Shown here: piece after piece, positions 56,073 to 62,887 of the stretch
Numbering within the stretch: position 1 is the first letter of the stretch
How the letters are laid out: every line of letters begins with the position of its first letter
Assembly: GCA_945280365.1 (NCBI GenBank)
Contig: CALYQD010000003.1
Span: 1 to 64,000 of the forward strand
DNA from: an uncultured Apibacter sp.
Lineage (GTDB): Bacteria; Bacteroidota; Bacteroidia; Flavobacteriales; Weeksellaceae
Length of the DNA stretch: 64,000 nucleotides
Reading direction: 5' to 3'
The notes under the pieces: generated by a model
What the model was told of the DNA's origin: nothing
Databases searched by the model: none
Seen by the model: only the letters and a program-made list of their open reading frames with translations
Translations under genes and position numbers: made by a program

Positions 56073-56217
56073 GCCGCTCAAAATACCACATTAAATTGCA
56101 GCTTTCCGATACACTATATTATGTTTCGCCAATTTTTGGTGCAGATAATCTTTTGTGTCGGAATGGGAGTGGTATCCCAAGAGCGGCGAAAGAATTAAAG
56201 CTGCACCTTTTTTTATT
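56073..56217 (+). ncRNA. Candidate structured RNA with pseudoknot and T-tract end, copy A
   Basis: Complementary segments: GCCGCTC (56073-56079) with GAGCGGC (56181-56187); TACCAC (56084-56089) with GTGGTA (56169-56174); CCGA-TA-CAC (56106-56114) with GTGTCGG (56155-56161); and a hairpin CGCCAA-TTT-TTGGTG (56127-56141). TGCAGCTTT (56097-56105), inside the outer stem, is complementary to AAAGCTGCA (56197-56205), beyond its 3' strand, which forms a pseudoknot. CCTTTTTTTATTT follows at once. An alternative hairpin TGGGA-GTGGTA-TCCCA would present GTGGTA in a loop. It lies 25 bp before the small membrane protein gene. It could be a small RNA, a riboswitch-like attenuator, or a DNA hairpin used in recombination. 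No known class recognised. Confidence 0.5.
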
Positions 56218-56241
56218 TGCAATTATTTAAAATATTAAAAA

Positions 56242-56712
56242 ATGAATCAAAACCAACCAGTTGTTAAAAAAAATAATAGCTATATAATCGTAGCAATAGT
56301 ATTTATATTCATATTTATAGGAATGGTTATTGGAATATTATTTCTTTTTAAAAATGCCATTAAACAATCGACAAACCAATCAACTAAACAAACAGAGCTA
56401 CAAAAAAATCTTGTTTATAAGGATATTTTTGTATTTAAAGGGAATGGGAAAAAAAAATCAGAAGTTTTTCATTTATCAGGAAATGAGGCTAAATTTGTTT
56501 ACAAATATTCACCCGGATCAGAAACGGAAATATTTACGGTATATGTAGTTGATAAAGGAGTTGATATTCTTGATAAAGGAGAAATACCGGAAATAATGGC
56601 TGCAAATAAAAAAGAAGAAAGTGAAAGTATAATCTATAAGTCGGAAGGAGATTATTATTTAGATGTAAATGCTGTGGGTGATTGGGAAATAATAGTGCAA
56701 GAAAAACAATAA
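56242..56712 (+). CDS. Small membrane-anchored protein with an extracytoplasmic beta domain
   Basis: This 156-aa protein has a short polar N-terminus with NNSYIIVAIVFIFIFIGMVI (one membrane helix, residues ~12-35), a Gln/Thr/Lys linker (NAIKQSTNQSTKQTELQK), then a beta-rich domain (residues ~58-154) with FKGNGKKKSEVFHLSGNEAKFVYKYSPG, a YVVDKG strand, and a closing SEGDYYLDVNAVGDWEIIVQE. The final pattern (YxxxGxYYLxVxAxGxWxIxV) is shared by widespread small exported domains of unknown function, often in proteins with an N-terminal membrane anchor. It is preceded by the structured element and followed by its own terminator. A broken second copy lies at 58643. Confidence 0.75.
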   Translation: MNQNQPVVKKNNSYIIVAIVFIFIFIGMVIGILFLFKNAIKQSTNQSTKQTELQKNLVYKDIFVFKGNGKKKSEVFHLSGNEAKFVYKYSPGSETEIFTVYVVDKGVDILDKGEIPEIMAANKKEESESIIYKSEGDYYLDVNAVGDWEIIVQEKQ

Positions 56713-56716
56713 TTTT

Positions 56717-56742
56717 AAAGGGTTCTATTTTGAACCCTTTTT
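56717..56742 (+). terminator. Rho-independent terminator after the small membrane protein gene (copy A)
   Basis: The 9-bp stem AAAGGGTTC / GAACCCTTT with loop TATTTT is followed by TT. It starts 4 bp after the stop codon. Confidence 0.85.
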
Positions 56743-56855
56743 ACGTGTAATCTATTTTATAAACCATTTTCTACATAGTAAAATCATCATTTCATCCTAT
56801 CCAAAATATCTTTCATAAGTTAGCTTTCTCTTTTTAGCTTTCTAATAAAAGTTTT

Positions 56856-57269
56856 TTACTTTTTTTCAATCAACTTCTCCAATTTATCAATCATTTCCTT
56901 TTGTTGTTGAAGCATACGTTCATAAAGTTCCACCATTTTATCCACAGGGTTGAAGCTTGGTTGATAATTAAATCCTGAAGCAACAGCATTATCTTTAAAA
57001 TCTTGAAAAGAATATGTATTTGCGATAATATTCACCGCTTGTTCCTCATCAAAATTTTTAATAGCCTCCGTGGGAACTTTTAAGAATCCGGCAATTTTTT
57101 CTAACACTTTATCGTCTAATGTTTCTTTAGATTCATAATCTGATATAGAAGATTGGGAAACTCCCATATCAAAAGCCAACGTTTCCTGTTTTATACCTAA
57201 TATTTCACGAAAACGTTTAATATTTCTACCTTGATGTATCTTTCTGGATGTTGTCTTATCTATAGTCAT
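56856..57269 (-). CDS. XRE-family helix-turn-helix regulator, divergent from the SymE-like gene
   Basis: This 137-aa protein has an XRE helix-turn-helix (residues ~13-68: IKRFREILGIKQETLAFDMGVSQSSISDYESKETLDDKVLEKIA) and a C-terminal coiled-coil (KMVELYERMLQQQKEMIDKLEKLIEKK) for dimerisation. It is divergent from the SymE-like gene, with 155 bp between start codons, so it probably represses it and itself. Regulators of this shape recur beside SymE-like genes in Bacteroidota, by my recollection. It may act as antitoxin-like control. Confidence 0.9.
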   Translation of the reverse strand: MTIDKTTSRKIHQGRNIKRFREILGIKQETLAFDMGVSQSSISDYESKETLDDKVLEKIAGFLKVPTEAIKNFDEEQAVNIIANTYSFQDFKDNAVASGFNYQPSFNPVDKMVELYERMLQQQKEMIDKLEKLIEKK

Positions 57270-57424
57270 AAGGCAAATGTACTAATTTATCTTTGGGCTA
57301 ATATACAAAAAAGTCAAATAAAATATAAGATAAAAAACAGTGATGTTTGGTAAAAAATCAGTTTGTAAAATTGAATTTCGAGCAGGGCAGAACTTCCTTT
57401 GCGGAAAGAAAAAATCAGAAATAT

Positions 57425-57628
57425 ATGGAAATTTGTAAATATAAAAGCAAAACTAAAATACGATCTATAAAAATATATGAAAGGGATTTTAAAAGAGCCA
57501 GTTTTCATTATATGTCTTATCCGGAAATACGTATGGCAGGGAAATGGTTGCAGGATTCGGGGTTCAGAACCGGAGACCAAGTAGTAATTAAGCATAGTAA
57601 AAAAAGGATTGTTATTACTAAGGTTTGA
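57425..57628 (+). CDS. SymE-like toxin protein
   Basis: This 67-aa basic protein ends with the SymE/AbrB-like fold: RRASFHYMSY-type lead-in, then PEIRMAGKWLQDSGFRTGDQ and VVIKHSKKRIVIT. In E. coli SymE is an SOS-induced protein whose mRNA is held down by the antisense RNA SymR. I choose the ATG at 57425; a TTG at 57347 in the same frame would add 26 residues with no family resemblance. It is divergent from an XRE regulator. Toxicity and mode of control here are inference. Confidence 0.82.
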   Translation: MEICKYKSKTKIRSIKIYERDFKRASFHYMSYPEIRMAGKWLQDSGFRTGDQVVIKHSKKRIVITKV

Positions 57629-57841
57629 ATAGGTTAAATATAAAAGAGAATATTCTTTTGTCTTGCTACAAATGCTTTTGCATTCTTTAAAACCTTAAAA
57701 ATTTATTAAAGAAGTGAAAAAAAGAGTTAAAAATTCAAGAAAAAAACTCGCTATCGCTCAAACATATATTTTTTTTGTTTTTTAATTTAAAAAAATCATA
57801 CTCTATACAATATAACAATAAGGCTAGTAACTTCCAATTAG
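57629..57841. other. Intergenic DNA after the SymE-like gene
   Basis: It holds a small palindrome (AGAGAATATTCTTTT near 57651) and an AT-rich stretch. CTTCCAATTAGGAAG at 57831-57845 forms a 5-bp hairpin at the left edge of the KilA-N remains. No gene recognised. Confidence 0.4.
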
Positions 57842-58275
57842 GAAGCTATTTACCAAAGAGTTATTGATGGATATTTAAATGCTACAGCATATATGTAAAG
57901 CTATATATAAAAGGTTTTGCAGAATACACAAGATTAAAGAGTAGCAATAAATTTAGCTCAATGAGTTTGTCCCAAATTTTATGTATTTGTTTCTAATTAA
58001 ATCATACTTAGATAGGAATTATCTTATATAAATTAGTTGCAGATATTTCGCAAGGTAGAATGTTTGTAAGTTGGGCGAGAAAGAAAAGTATTAGGAACTA
58101 ATAACTTTCTTTCTTATTACTTATGCTTATTCTAATGGTAGAGCAATACCGGATTTTAAACTATATCCTAATTTTTATTTAGAGATTTTTATAGTGAATG
58201 GATAAAAGTACAAGCATCTAAGTATTTCAATGAAAGAAACACAAACGCTCTGCCTTGCTTAAATAAGATAGTAAT
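57842..58275 (+). pseudogene. KilA-N domain pseudogene
   Basis: The frame starting at 57842 reads EAIYQRVIDGYLNATAYM, then stops, and later RVAINLAQ-stop-VCPKFYVFVSN. These are the conserved start (R-x-x-DGYxNAT) and the VAINLAQW-x-SPKFxVxVS block of KilA-N domains of phage and related origin. The intervening helix (LQNTQD) is shortened. A later stretch (GRAIPDFKLYPNFYLEIF at ~58140-58195, with a frame change) would be the C-terminal part and begins the 980-bp repeat. Several stops make it inactive. KilA-N proteins are DNA-binding, often antirepressors or phage regulators. Confidence 0.7.
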
Positions 58276-58471
58276 ATGATTTACCTAAAAGTCAATATTT
58301 TATACCATTGAAATACAAAAAAAATGAAAGAATTATTAGGTTTCTATCAAAATTTAAAAAACAACTATTGAGTATGCCGTATAAGATAAATTATAATAAA
58401 TTCTATATTTGTAAAAAACATTTGAAAATACACTGCCTATGTAAAAATAAAAAATTGAAATAATCAAAGTT

Positions 58472-58617
58472 GCCGCTCAAAATACCACATTAAATCGCAA
58501 ACTTTCCGATACACTATATTATGTTTCACCAATTTTTGGTGCAGATAATCTTTTGTGTCGGAATGGGAGTGGTATCCCAAGAGCGGCGAAAGAATTAAAG
58601 CTGCACCTTTTTTTATT
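58472..58617 (+). ncRNA. Candidate structured RNA, copy B
   Basis: It differs from copy A by three substitutions and one inserted base in about 145 nt. All outer stem segments (GCCGCTC/GAGCGGC, TACCAC/GTGGTA, CCGATACAC/GTGTCGG) are unchanged. In the inner hairpin one base differs, turning a G-T pair into A-T (CACCAA-TTT-TTGGTG). The pseudoknot strand is altered (GCAAACTTT at 58497-58505 instead of GCAGCTTT), leaving only four of nine pairs, so copy B may lack the pseudoknot. Confidence 0.45.
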
Positions 58618-58642
58618 TACAATTATTTAAAATATCAAAATA

Positions 58643-59099
58643 TTGATTTAAAACAAACCAGTTGTTTAAAAAATAATAGCTATACAATCGTAGCAGTAGT
58701 ATTTTTATTCATATTTATAAGAATATTATTTCTTTCTAAAAATGTCATTAAACAATCAACAAACTAATCAACTAAACAAACAGAGACATAAAAAAATCTT
58801 GTTTATAAGGATATTTTTATATTTAAAGAGAATGGGTGAAAAAATCAGAAGTATTCTATTTATCAGGAAATGAGGCTAAATTTGTTTACAAATATTCACC
58901 CGGATCAGAAATGGAAATATTTACAGTATATGTTGTTGATAAAAGAATTGATATTCTTGAGAAAGGAGAAATACCGGAAATAATGGCTGCAAATAAAAAA
59001 GAAGGAAGTAAAAGTATAATCCATAAATCGGAAGGAGATTATTATTTAGATGTAAATGTTGTGGGTAATTGAGAAGTAATAGTGCAAGAAAAACAATAA
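58643..59099 (+). pseudogene. Broken copy of the small membrane protein gene
   Basis: Aligns along its whole length with 56242-56712, but the ATG has become TTG followed after one codon by a stop (58643-58651). There are several small deletions, including frame changes near 58700-58850, and an in-frame TGA near the end (GGTAATTGAGAA at ~59064). Two fragments of the beta domain stay readable, so the decay is fairly recent. Confidence 0.9.
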
Positions 59100-59103
59100 T
59101 TTT

Positions 59104-59127
59104 AAGAGGTTTGATTTCGTCCTCTTT
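59104..59127 (+). terminator. Terminator hairpin of copy B (register-shifted)
   Basis: AAGAGG (59104-59109) pairs with CCTCTT (59121-59126), followed by TTT. The sequence aligns base for base with the copy A terminator but pairs one position out of register, because changes on both arms restored complementarity. Confidence 0.6.
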
Positions 59128-59253
59128 TTAGTGTAAATTTTCATATAATTAGCAATTTTAATTTACTTGTTAAATAATATAGATTTATAGATTTTCATAT
59201 TATATTCAAGATTTTAAGAGTAAAAAATATTTTTAGAGTCTTAATTCTTTATA

Positions 59254-59261
59254 TATTTTTG
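59254..59261 (+). promoter_or_regulatory. -7 promoter element before the first PpiC/SurA-type gene
   Basis: TATTTTTG fits TAnnTTTG and lies 16 bp before the GTG start, so the leader would be very short. Confidence 0.4.
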
Positions 59262-59277
59262 TATAAAATAAATAATA

Positions 59278-61131
59278 GTGAAAAAAATTATAGTTGTCTT
59301 TTTAAATTTTTTTACTGGTATTATATTTTCGCAATCTATTTTAATATCTATGAACGGTGAAGATATTTATACATCAGTTTTTGAAAAAAATTATAAAAAA
59401 GATTTAGAACTTTTAGGTACCGACCATGCTATTGATAATTTTATAGATTTTAATTTGTTAAAACAATATGCTTTAAAAAATAATATCGAAGATTCTCAAG
59501 AATATGAGAGAGAATTTGCAAATGAAGCTATTGCATTAAAAGATAGCTTATTTTACCCAAATGAATTTTTAGAGCCTATATTGCAAGATTATTATAAAAA
59601 AATTCAAATTGAAAAAAAGATTCAATTGCTTTTTTTTAAGAATAAATATTATAAAAATAGAAATGAAAAAAACAAAGACAAATTCATAAAATCAATCATT
59701 CATAGAATAGATAATGATCCTTCAAGATTTGAGGAGGCAGTTTTAAAATATTCTCAAACATTAGAATATAAAAAACCGAGCTATATAGATATATTTTCAT
59801 TGAATAAAAGTTTAGTGGATGCTATATATAAAGCTCCTCTAAATACAGTTACTTTTTATGAAGATGAAAATAGCTGTTTTCTGATATTGGTTTCAAATGA
59901 TAGAAAATATTTGGGAGAGGTTATTTTCGATCAAATATATATACCTAATACTGTAAAAAATGCAAAAATTGAAATAATAAAAGCATATAATGATTTGAAA
60001 TTTGGAGGAAATTTTAATATTGTCAAACAAAAATTTAATCAAAACTTTAATAATGAAATTAATATTTATGATGATGAAACTACGTATCAGTACATTTACA
60101 GCCAAATAAAATTAAATACTTCTAATGAAAAATATTCCCAGCCAATAAAATTAACAAATGGTTATGCAATCTTTAAATATTATTATAGAGAAAGTTATGA
60201 TACCTATTCATTGGCTAGAAAAAAATTATTAAAAAGATTAATAAATTCAATCGAAATAGATCATCTAAATGATTTATTAGTAAATAGATTAAAAACTTAT
60301 TCATTCTATAGGGAAAATTCAGACGGCTTAAATCATTTAACTTTATCATTACCTAAATCATATAATAAATTTAAAAATTATGACTTTTCAGATAATCTAA
60401 TATTAATAAGAATTGGTGAGTCAAAAATTTTAACAGCTAATGAAGTGTTAACTCAGCTAAAATTAAAATTAAATAATAAGAACTATGATTATAGAAACAG
60501 TATTTTAGATGATTATATTAATTACTGGGTAAAAGAAAATATATTAGAATTTTATAATGAAAATTTTTTTAATGCAGAAATAGCAGGAGAAGAATTGGAA
60601 AATTTAAAAAAACAACTTCTTATTAAAAACGCATTTAATCTAATTGCATTACAAGCGAGAAACGATTTGATTGGTCAAAAAAAGTTTTTAAAAGAAGAAG
60701 CTGCAAAATTAACATGGGATGAAAGGATTGAGGGGACCTATTATTATTGTATTAATTCTGAAATAGAAGATAAAGTTTTACAATGGTTAAAAAATAAAAA
60801 AACGGTAGAATTTATAAAAAATCAATTTAAAGATAATCGAGAAGATTTAATAATAGACGAAGGGAAATCGACACGAAATTCACTAAATATTCCATCTAAT
60901 GAAATACTTTCAAAAGGTATATATAGGGTTAATAGTAAAAACAGAAAACTAATTATAGATATTAAAAAAATTATCAAGAAGGATATCATGACTTTAGAAG
61001 ATCTTCGAAAGAATCATATTAATGAATACATAGATTATAAAACTACTCAAATACTAAAAAAATTAAAAGAAGAAGCAATTATTACTATTAACCCAGAGGA
61101 AGTACAAAAATTAAAAAAGATTTATAATTGA
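59278..61131 (+). CDS. Exported PpiC/SurA-related protein with degenerate isomerase domains
   Basis: This 617-aa protein has a signal peptide (VKKIIVVFLNFFTGIIFSQ) and a SurA-like layout: an N-terminal helical domain, two parvulin-like regions (about 115-215 and 220-320), and a long C-terminal helical part. The parvulin regions keep only the outline (DPSRFEEAVLKYSQ; YSQPIKLTNGYAIFKYY), and the usual His and GGxLGW-type motifs are missing, so isomerase activity is doubtful and a chaperone role is likelier. The start codon is GTG at 59278. It lies 72 bp upstream of surA, and the pair is probably part of the outer-membrane protein folding system. Confidence 0.8.
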   Translation: MKKIIVVFLNFFTGIIFSQSILISMNGEDIYTSVFEKNYKKDLELLGTDHAIDNFIDFNLLKQYALKNNIEDSQEYEREFANEAIALKDSLFYPNEFLEPILQDYYKKIQIEKKIQLLFFKNKYYKNRNEKNKDKFIKSIIHRIDNDPSRFEEAVLKYSQTLEYKKPSYIDIFSLNKSLVDAIYKAPLNTVTFYEDENSCFLILVSNDRKYLGEVIFDQIYIPNTVKNAKIEIIKAYNDLKFGGNFNIVKQKFNQNFNNEINIYDDETTYQYIYSQIKLNTSNEKYSQPIKLTNGYAIFKYYYRESYDTYSLARKKLLKRLINSIEIDHLNDLLVNRLKTYSFYRENSDGLNHLTLSLPKSYNKFKNYDFSDNLILIRIGESKILTANEVLTQLKLKLNNKNYDYRNSILDDYINYWVKENILEFYNENFFNAEIAGEELENLKKQLLIKNAFNLIALQARNDLIGQKKFLKEEAAKLTWDERIEGTYYYCINSEIEDKVLQWLKNKKTVEFIKNQFKDNREDLIIDEGKSTRNSLNIPSNEILSKGIYRVNSKNRKLIIDIKKIIKKDIMTLEDLRKNHINEYIDYKTTQILKKLKEEAIITINPEEVQKLKKIYN

Positions 61132-61177
61132 TTGCGTTAAATAGCTAATAAAACACTAATAACTAATAAAAGAATTT

Positions 61178-61185
61178 TAAATTTG
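61178..61185 (+). promoter_or_regulatory. -7 promoter element before surA
   Basis: TAAATTTG matches TAnnTTTG, 18 bp before the surA ATG, which allows separate transcription from the upstream gene. Confidence 0.4.
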
Positions 61186-61203
61186 CAGATATAAAAACTT
61201 GAA

Positions 61204-62541
61204 ATGAATAGATTAATTTTACTGTTAACATTTTTTATAGCTACATTAAATTATGCTCAAGAAACTAAAATAGACGGAATTGTAGCGGTTGTAGGAAATG
61301 AAATAATTACTGAAACAGATGTTAAAGAAGGTGAAAATTACGCTCGCTCTGAAGGACAAATCGTAACCGATAGATGTAGCTTTATTGAAAATATGATGAA
61401 AGAAAAAATTATCCTTTATAAAGCTAAGCAAGATACTTTAATTTCCGTAAGTAAAGATGAAGTTTCAAGGGAAGCTGAATCTCGCATTGACGGGTATAGG
61501 AATTACTTTGGATCTGATGTTAATATACTTACGAATTTCAAGTTTAAAACCATGGGTGAGCTAAGAAGCCTGCTTGAAACCATGATAAAAAATCAAATGT
61601 ATACACAGAGAAAGATGGCCGAAATCACTAAAAATGTGGACGTATCTCCAGAATACTTAAAAGATTTTTATAAAGCTCACGAATTGGAATTTCCCACTTC
61701 AAATGAAGAGATTGAATATGGTCAGATTTTTATGTATCCTAAACTAACTGAGAGACATAAACAAGAATTAATTGATCAATTAAAATCTATTAAAAAGCAA
61801 ATTGAAGAAGGAGCTAGTTTTGCAGATATGGCTAGGAAATATTCTCAAGATCCTGGTTCTGCTGCAAATGGAGGTCAAATTTTAAATGTGAGAAGAGAAC
61901 AAATGGTTAAAGAATTTGATGCAGTTGCCTTTAGCTTAGAAGAAGGACAAATATCGGAGCCATTTGAAACTGAATACGGATTTCATATTGTATATCTTGA
62001 AAAAAAGAAAGGACAAGTAATTGATTTAAGACATATATTATTAATGTCCGTTCCTAATCAAGAAGAAATTAAAACAGCTTTGGAAAAGTTAGAAAAAATT
62101 AAAGCTGATATTAAAGCAGAAAAAATAACATTTAATCAGGCTGCCTTAAAATATTCAGATGATAAATATACAAAATATAATGGAGGAATATTATCTAATT
62201 CTCAAACTGGAGATAATAGATTTGAAAAAATAAAATTACCAACAAAAGTATTGTATAACCTATCAGGATTAGGAAAAGGTGATATATCCGAAGTTTTTGA
62301 AGATAAAGAAAATAATAGAACAGTTGTTAAATTATTAAAAATTACAGACGTTATACCAGCTCATAAAATGAATTTAGAAATAGATTATAACAGAATTAAA
62401 AGTTTTGCACAGAAGACTAAAGAAAATGAAGTTATAGAAAAATGGGTGAAAGCTCAAATACCTTCAACATTTATTACCGTACAAGACGAGTACAAAAAAT
62501 GTAATTTTTCAATCGATTGGTTACAAAAAAAACAAAGATAA
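61204..62541 (+). CDS. surA: Periplasmic chaperone/peptidyl-prolyl isomerase SurA-like
   Basis: This 445-aa protein has a signal peptide (MNRLILLLTFFIATLNYAQ). It has a SurA N-terminal domain (KIDGIVAVVGNEIITETDV), then two parvulin domains. The first is well conserved (IEYGQIFMYPKL, FADMARKYSQDPGSAANGGQ, FETEYGFHIVYLEKK) at about residues 170-270. The second (RHILLMSVP, FNQAALKYSDDKYTKYNGG) is at about 275-380. It escorts outer-membrane proteins through the periplasm. Second gene of the pair; terminator follows. Confidence 0.92.
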   Translation: MNRLILLLTFFIATLNYAQETKIDGIVAVVGNEIITETDVKEGENYARSEGQIVTDRCSFIENMMKEKIILYKAKQDTLISVSKDEVSREAESRIDGYRNYFGSDVNILTNFKFKTMGELRSLLETMIKNQMYTQRKMAEITKNVDVSPEYLKDFYKAHELEFPTSNEEIEYGQIFMYPKLTERHKQELIDQLKSIKKQIEEGASFADMARKYSQDPGSAANGGQILNVRREQMVKEFDAVAFSLEEGQISEPFETEYGFHIVYLEKKKGQVIDLRHILLMSVPNQEEIKTALEKLEKIKADIKAEKITFNQAALKYSDDKYTKYNGGILSNSQTGDNRFEKIKLPTKVLYNLSGLGKGDISEVFEDKENNRTVVKLLKITDVIPAHKMNLEIDYNRIKSFAQKTKENEVIEKWVKAQIPSTFITVQDEYKKCNFSIDWLQKKQR

Positions 62542-62562
62542 TTTTATAATTTTATATTAATG

Positions 62563-62586
62563 AAAGCTCGGAAATCCGAGCTTTTT
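62563..62586 (+). terminator. Rho-independent terminator after surA
   Basis: A perfect 10-bp stem AAAGCTCGGA / TCCGAGCTTT with a 2-base loop is followed by TT. It begins 22 bp after the surA stop. Confidence 0.9.
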
Positions 62587-62887
62587 AATTTATTCAACAT
62601 TTATATATAATTAAAAGTAATTTTTATTATTTTAATATTATAAATTAATTGATAAATAAAACTAAAATCAAATCATAGAGATTATTAATTATATAAATTA
62701 GTATATAACTTTTAAGTAAATTATTACAAACTAAATCAGATAAATTATAATTTATGAAAAAGTATCATATATTTGAAAAATATTTGAACTATTGAAAAAA
62801 AATTTATATCTATAAAGTTAGATTGAATTAATAATTAATTATTTTAAAACTTTATCACTTCATACTCATATACCATTGTTACATAAT
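62587..62887. other. 300-bp AT-rich intergenic region
   Basis: No ORF, RNA or repeat recognised. It presumably holds the promoter of the methyltransferase gene. Confidence 0.5.

Larger units (their letters stand above)
55761..56743 (+). repeat. 980-bp accessory module, copy A
   Basis: Direct repeat of 58147-59130, offset by 2386 bp at the left and 2400 bp from the RNA-like element on. Content in order: 3' remains of a KilA-N-type gene (a reading DFYNVWIKEQASKYF is visible at ~55798-55842), a promoter-like TATATTTG, the structured element, the small membrane protein gene, and a terminator. Identity is highest (about 97%) over the promoter and structured element, and lower, with indels, elsewhere. 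Confidence 0.9.
58147..59130 (+). repeat. 980-bp accessory module, copy B
   Basis: Second copy of the module at 55761-56743 in direct orientation. Here it is still attached to the KilA-N pseudogene, so this copy shows the original left-hand context. The promoter and structured element are nearly intact, the membrane-protein gene is broken, and the terminator hairpin is retained in an altered form. Confidence 0.9.

Noticed and set aside
56073-56187. Reading the long stem as an integron attC site
   Set aside because: The arms lack the attC core (GTTRRRY type) and no integrase or cassette array is present; the T-tract and promoter element favour an RNA. Kept only as a remote alternative.
58555-59072. 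Two short open frames (58555-58767 and 58836-59072) as separate genes
   Set aside because: Both are fragments of the broken second copy of the 56242 gene, and the first begins inside the structured element.
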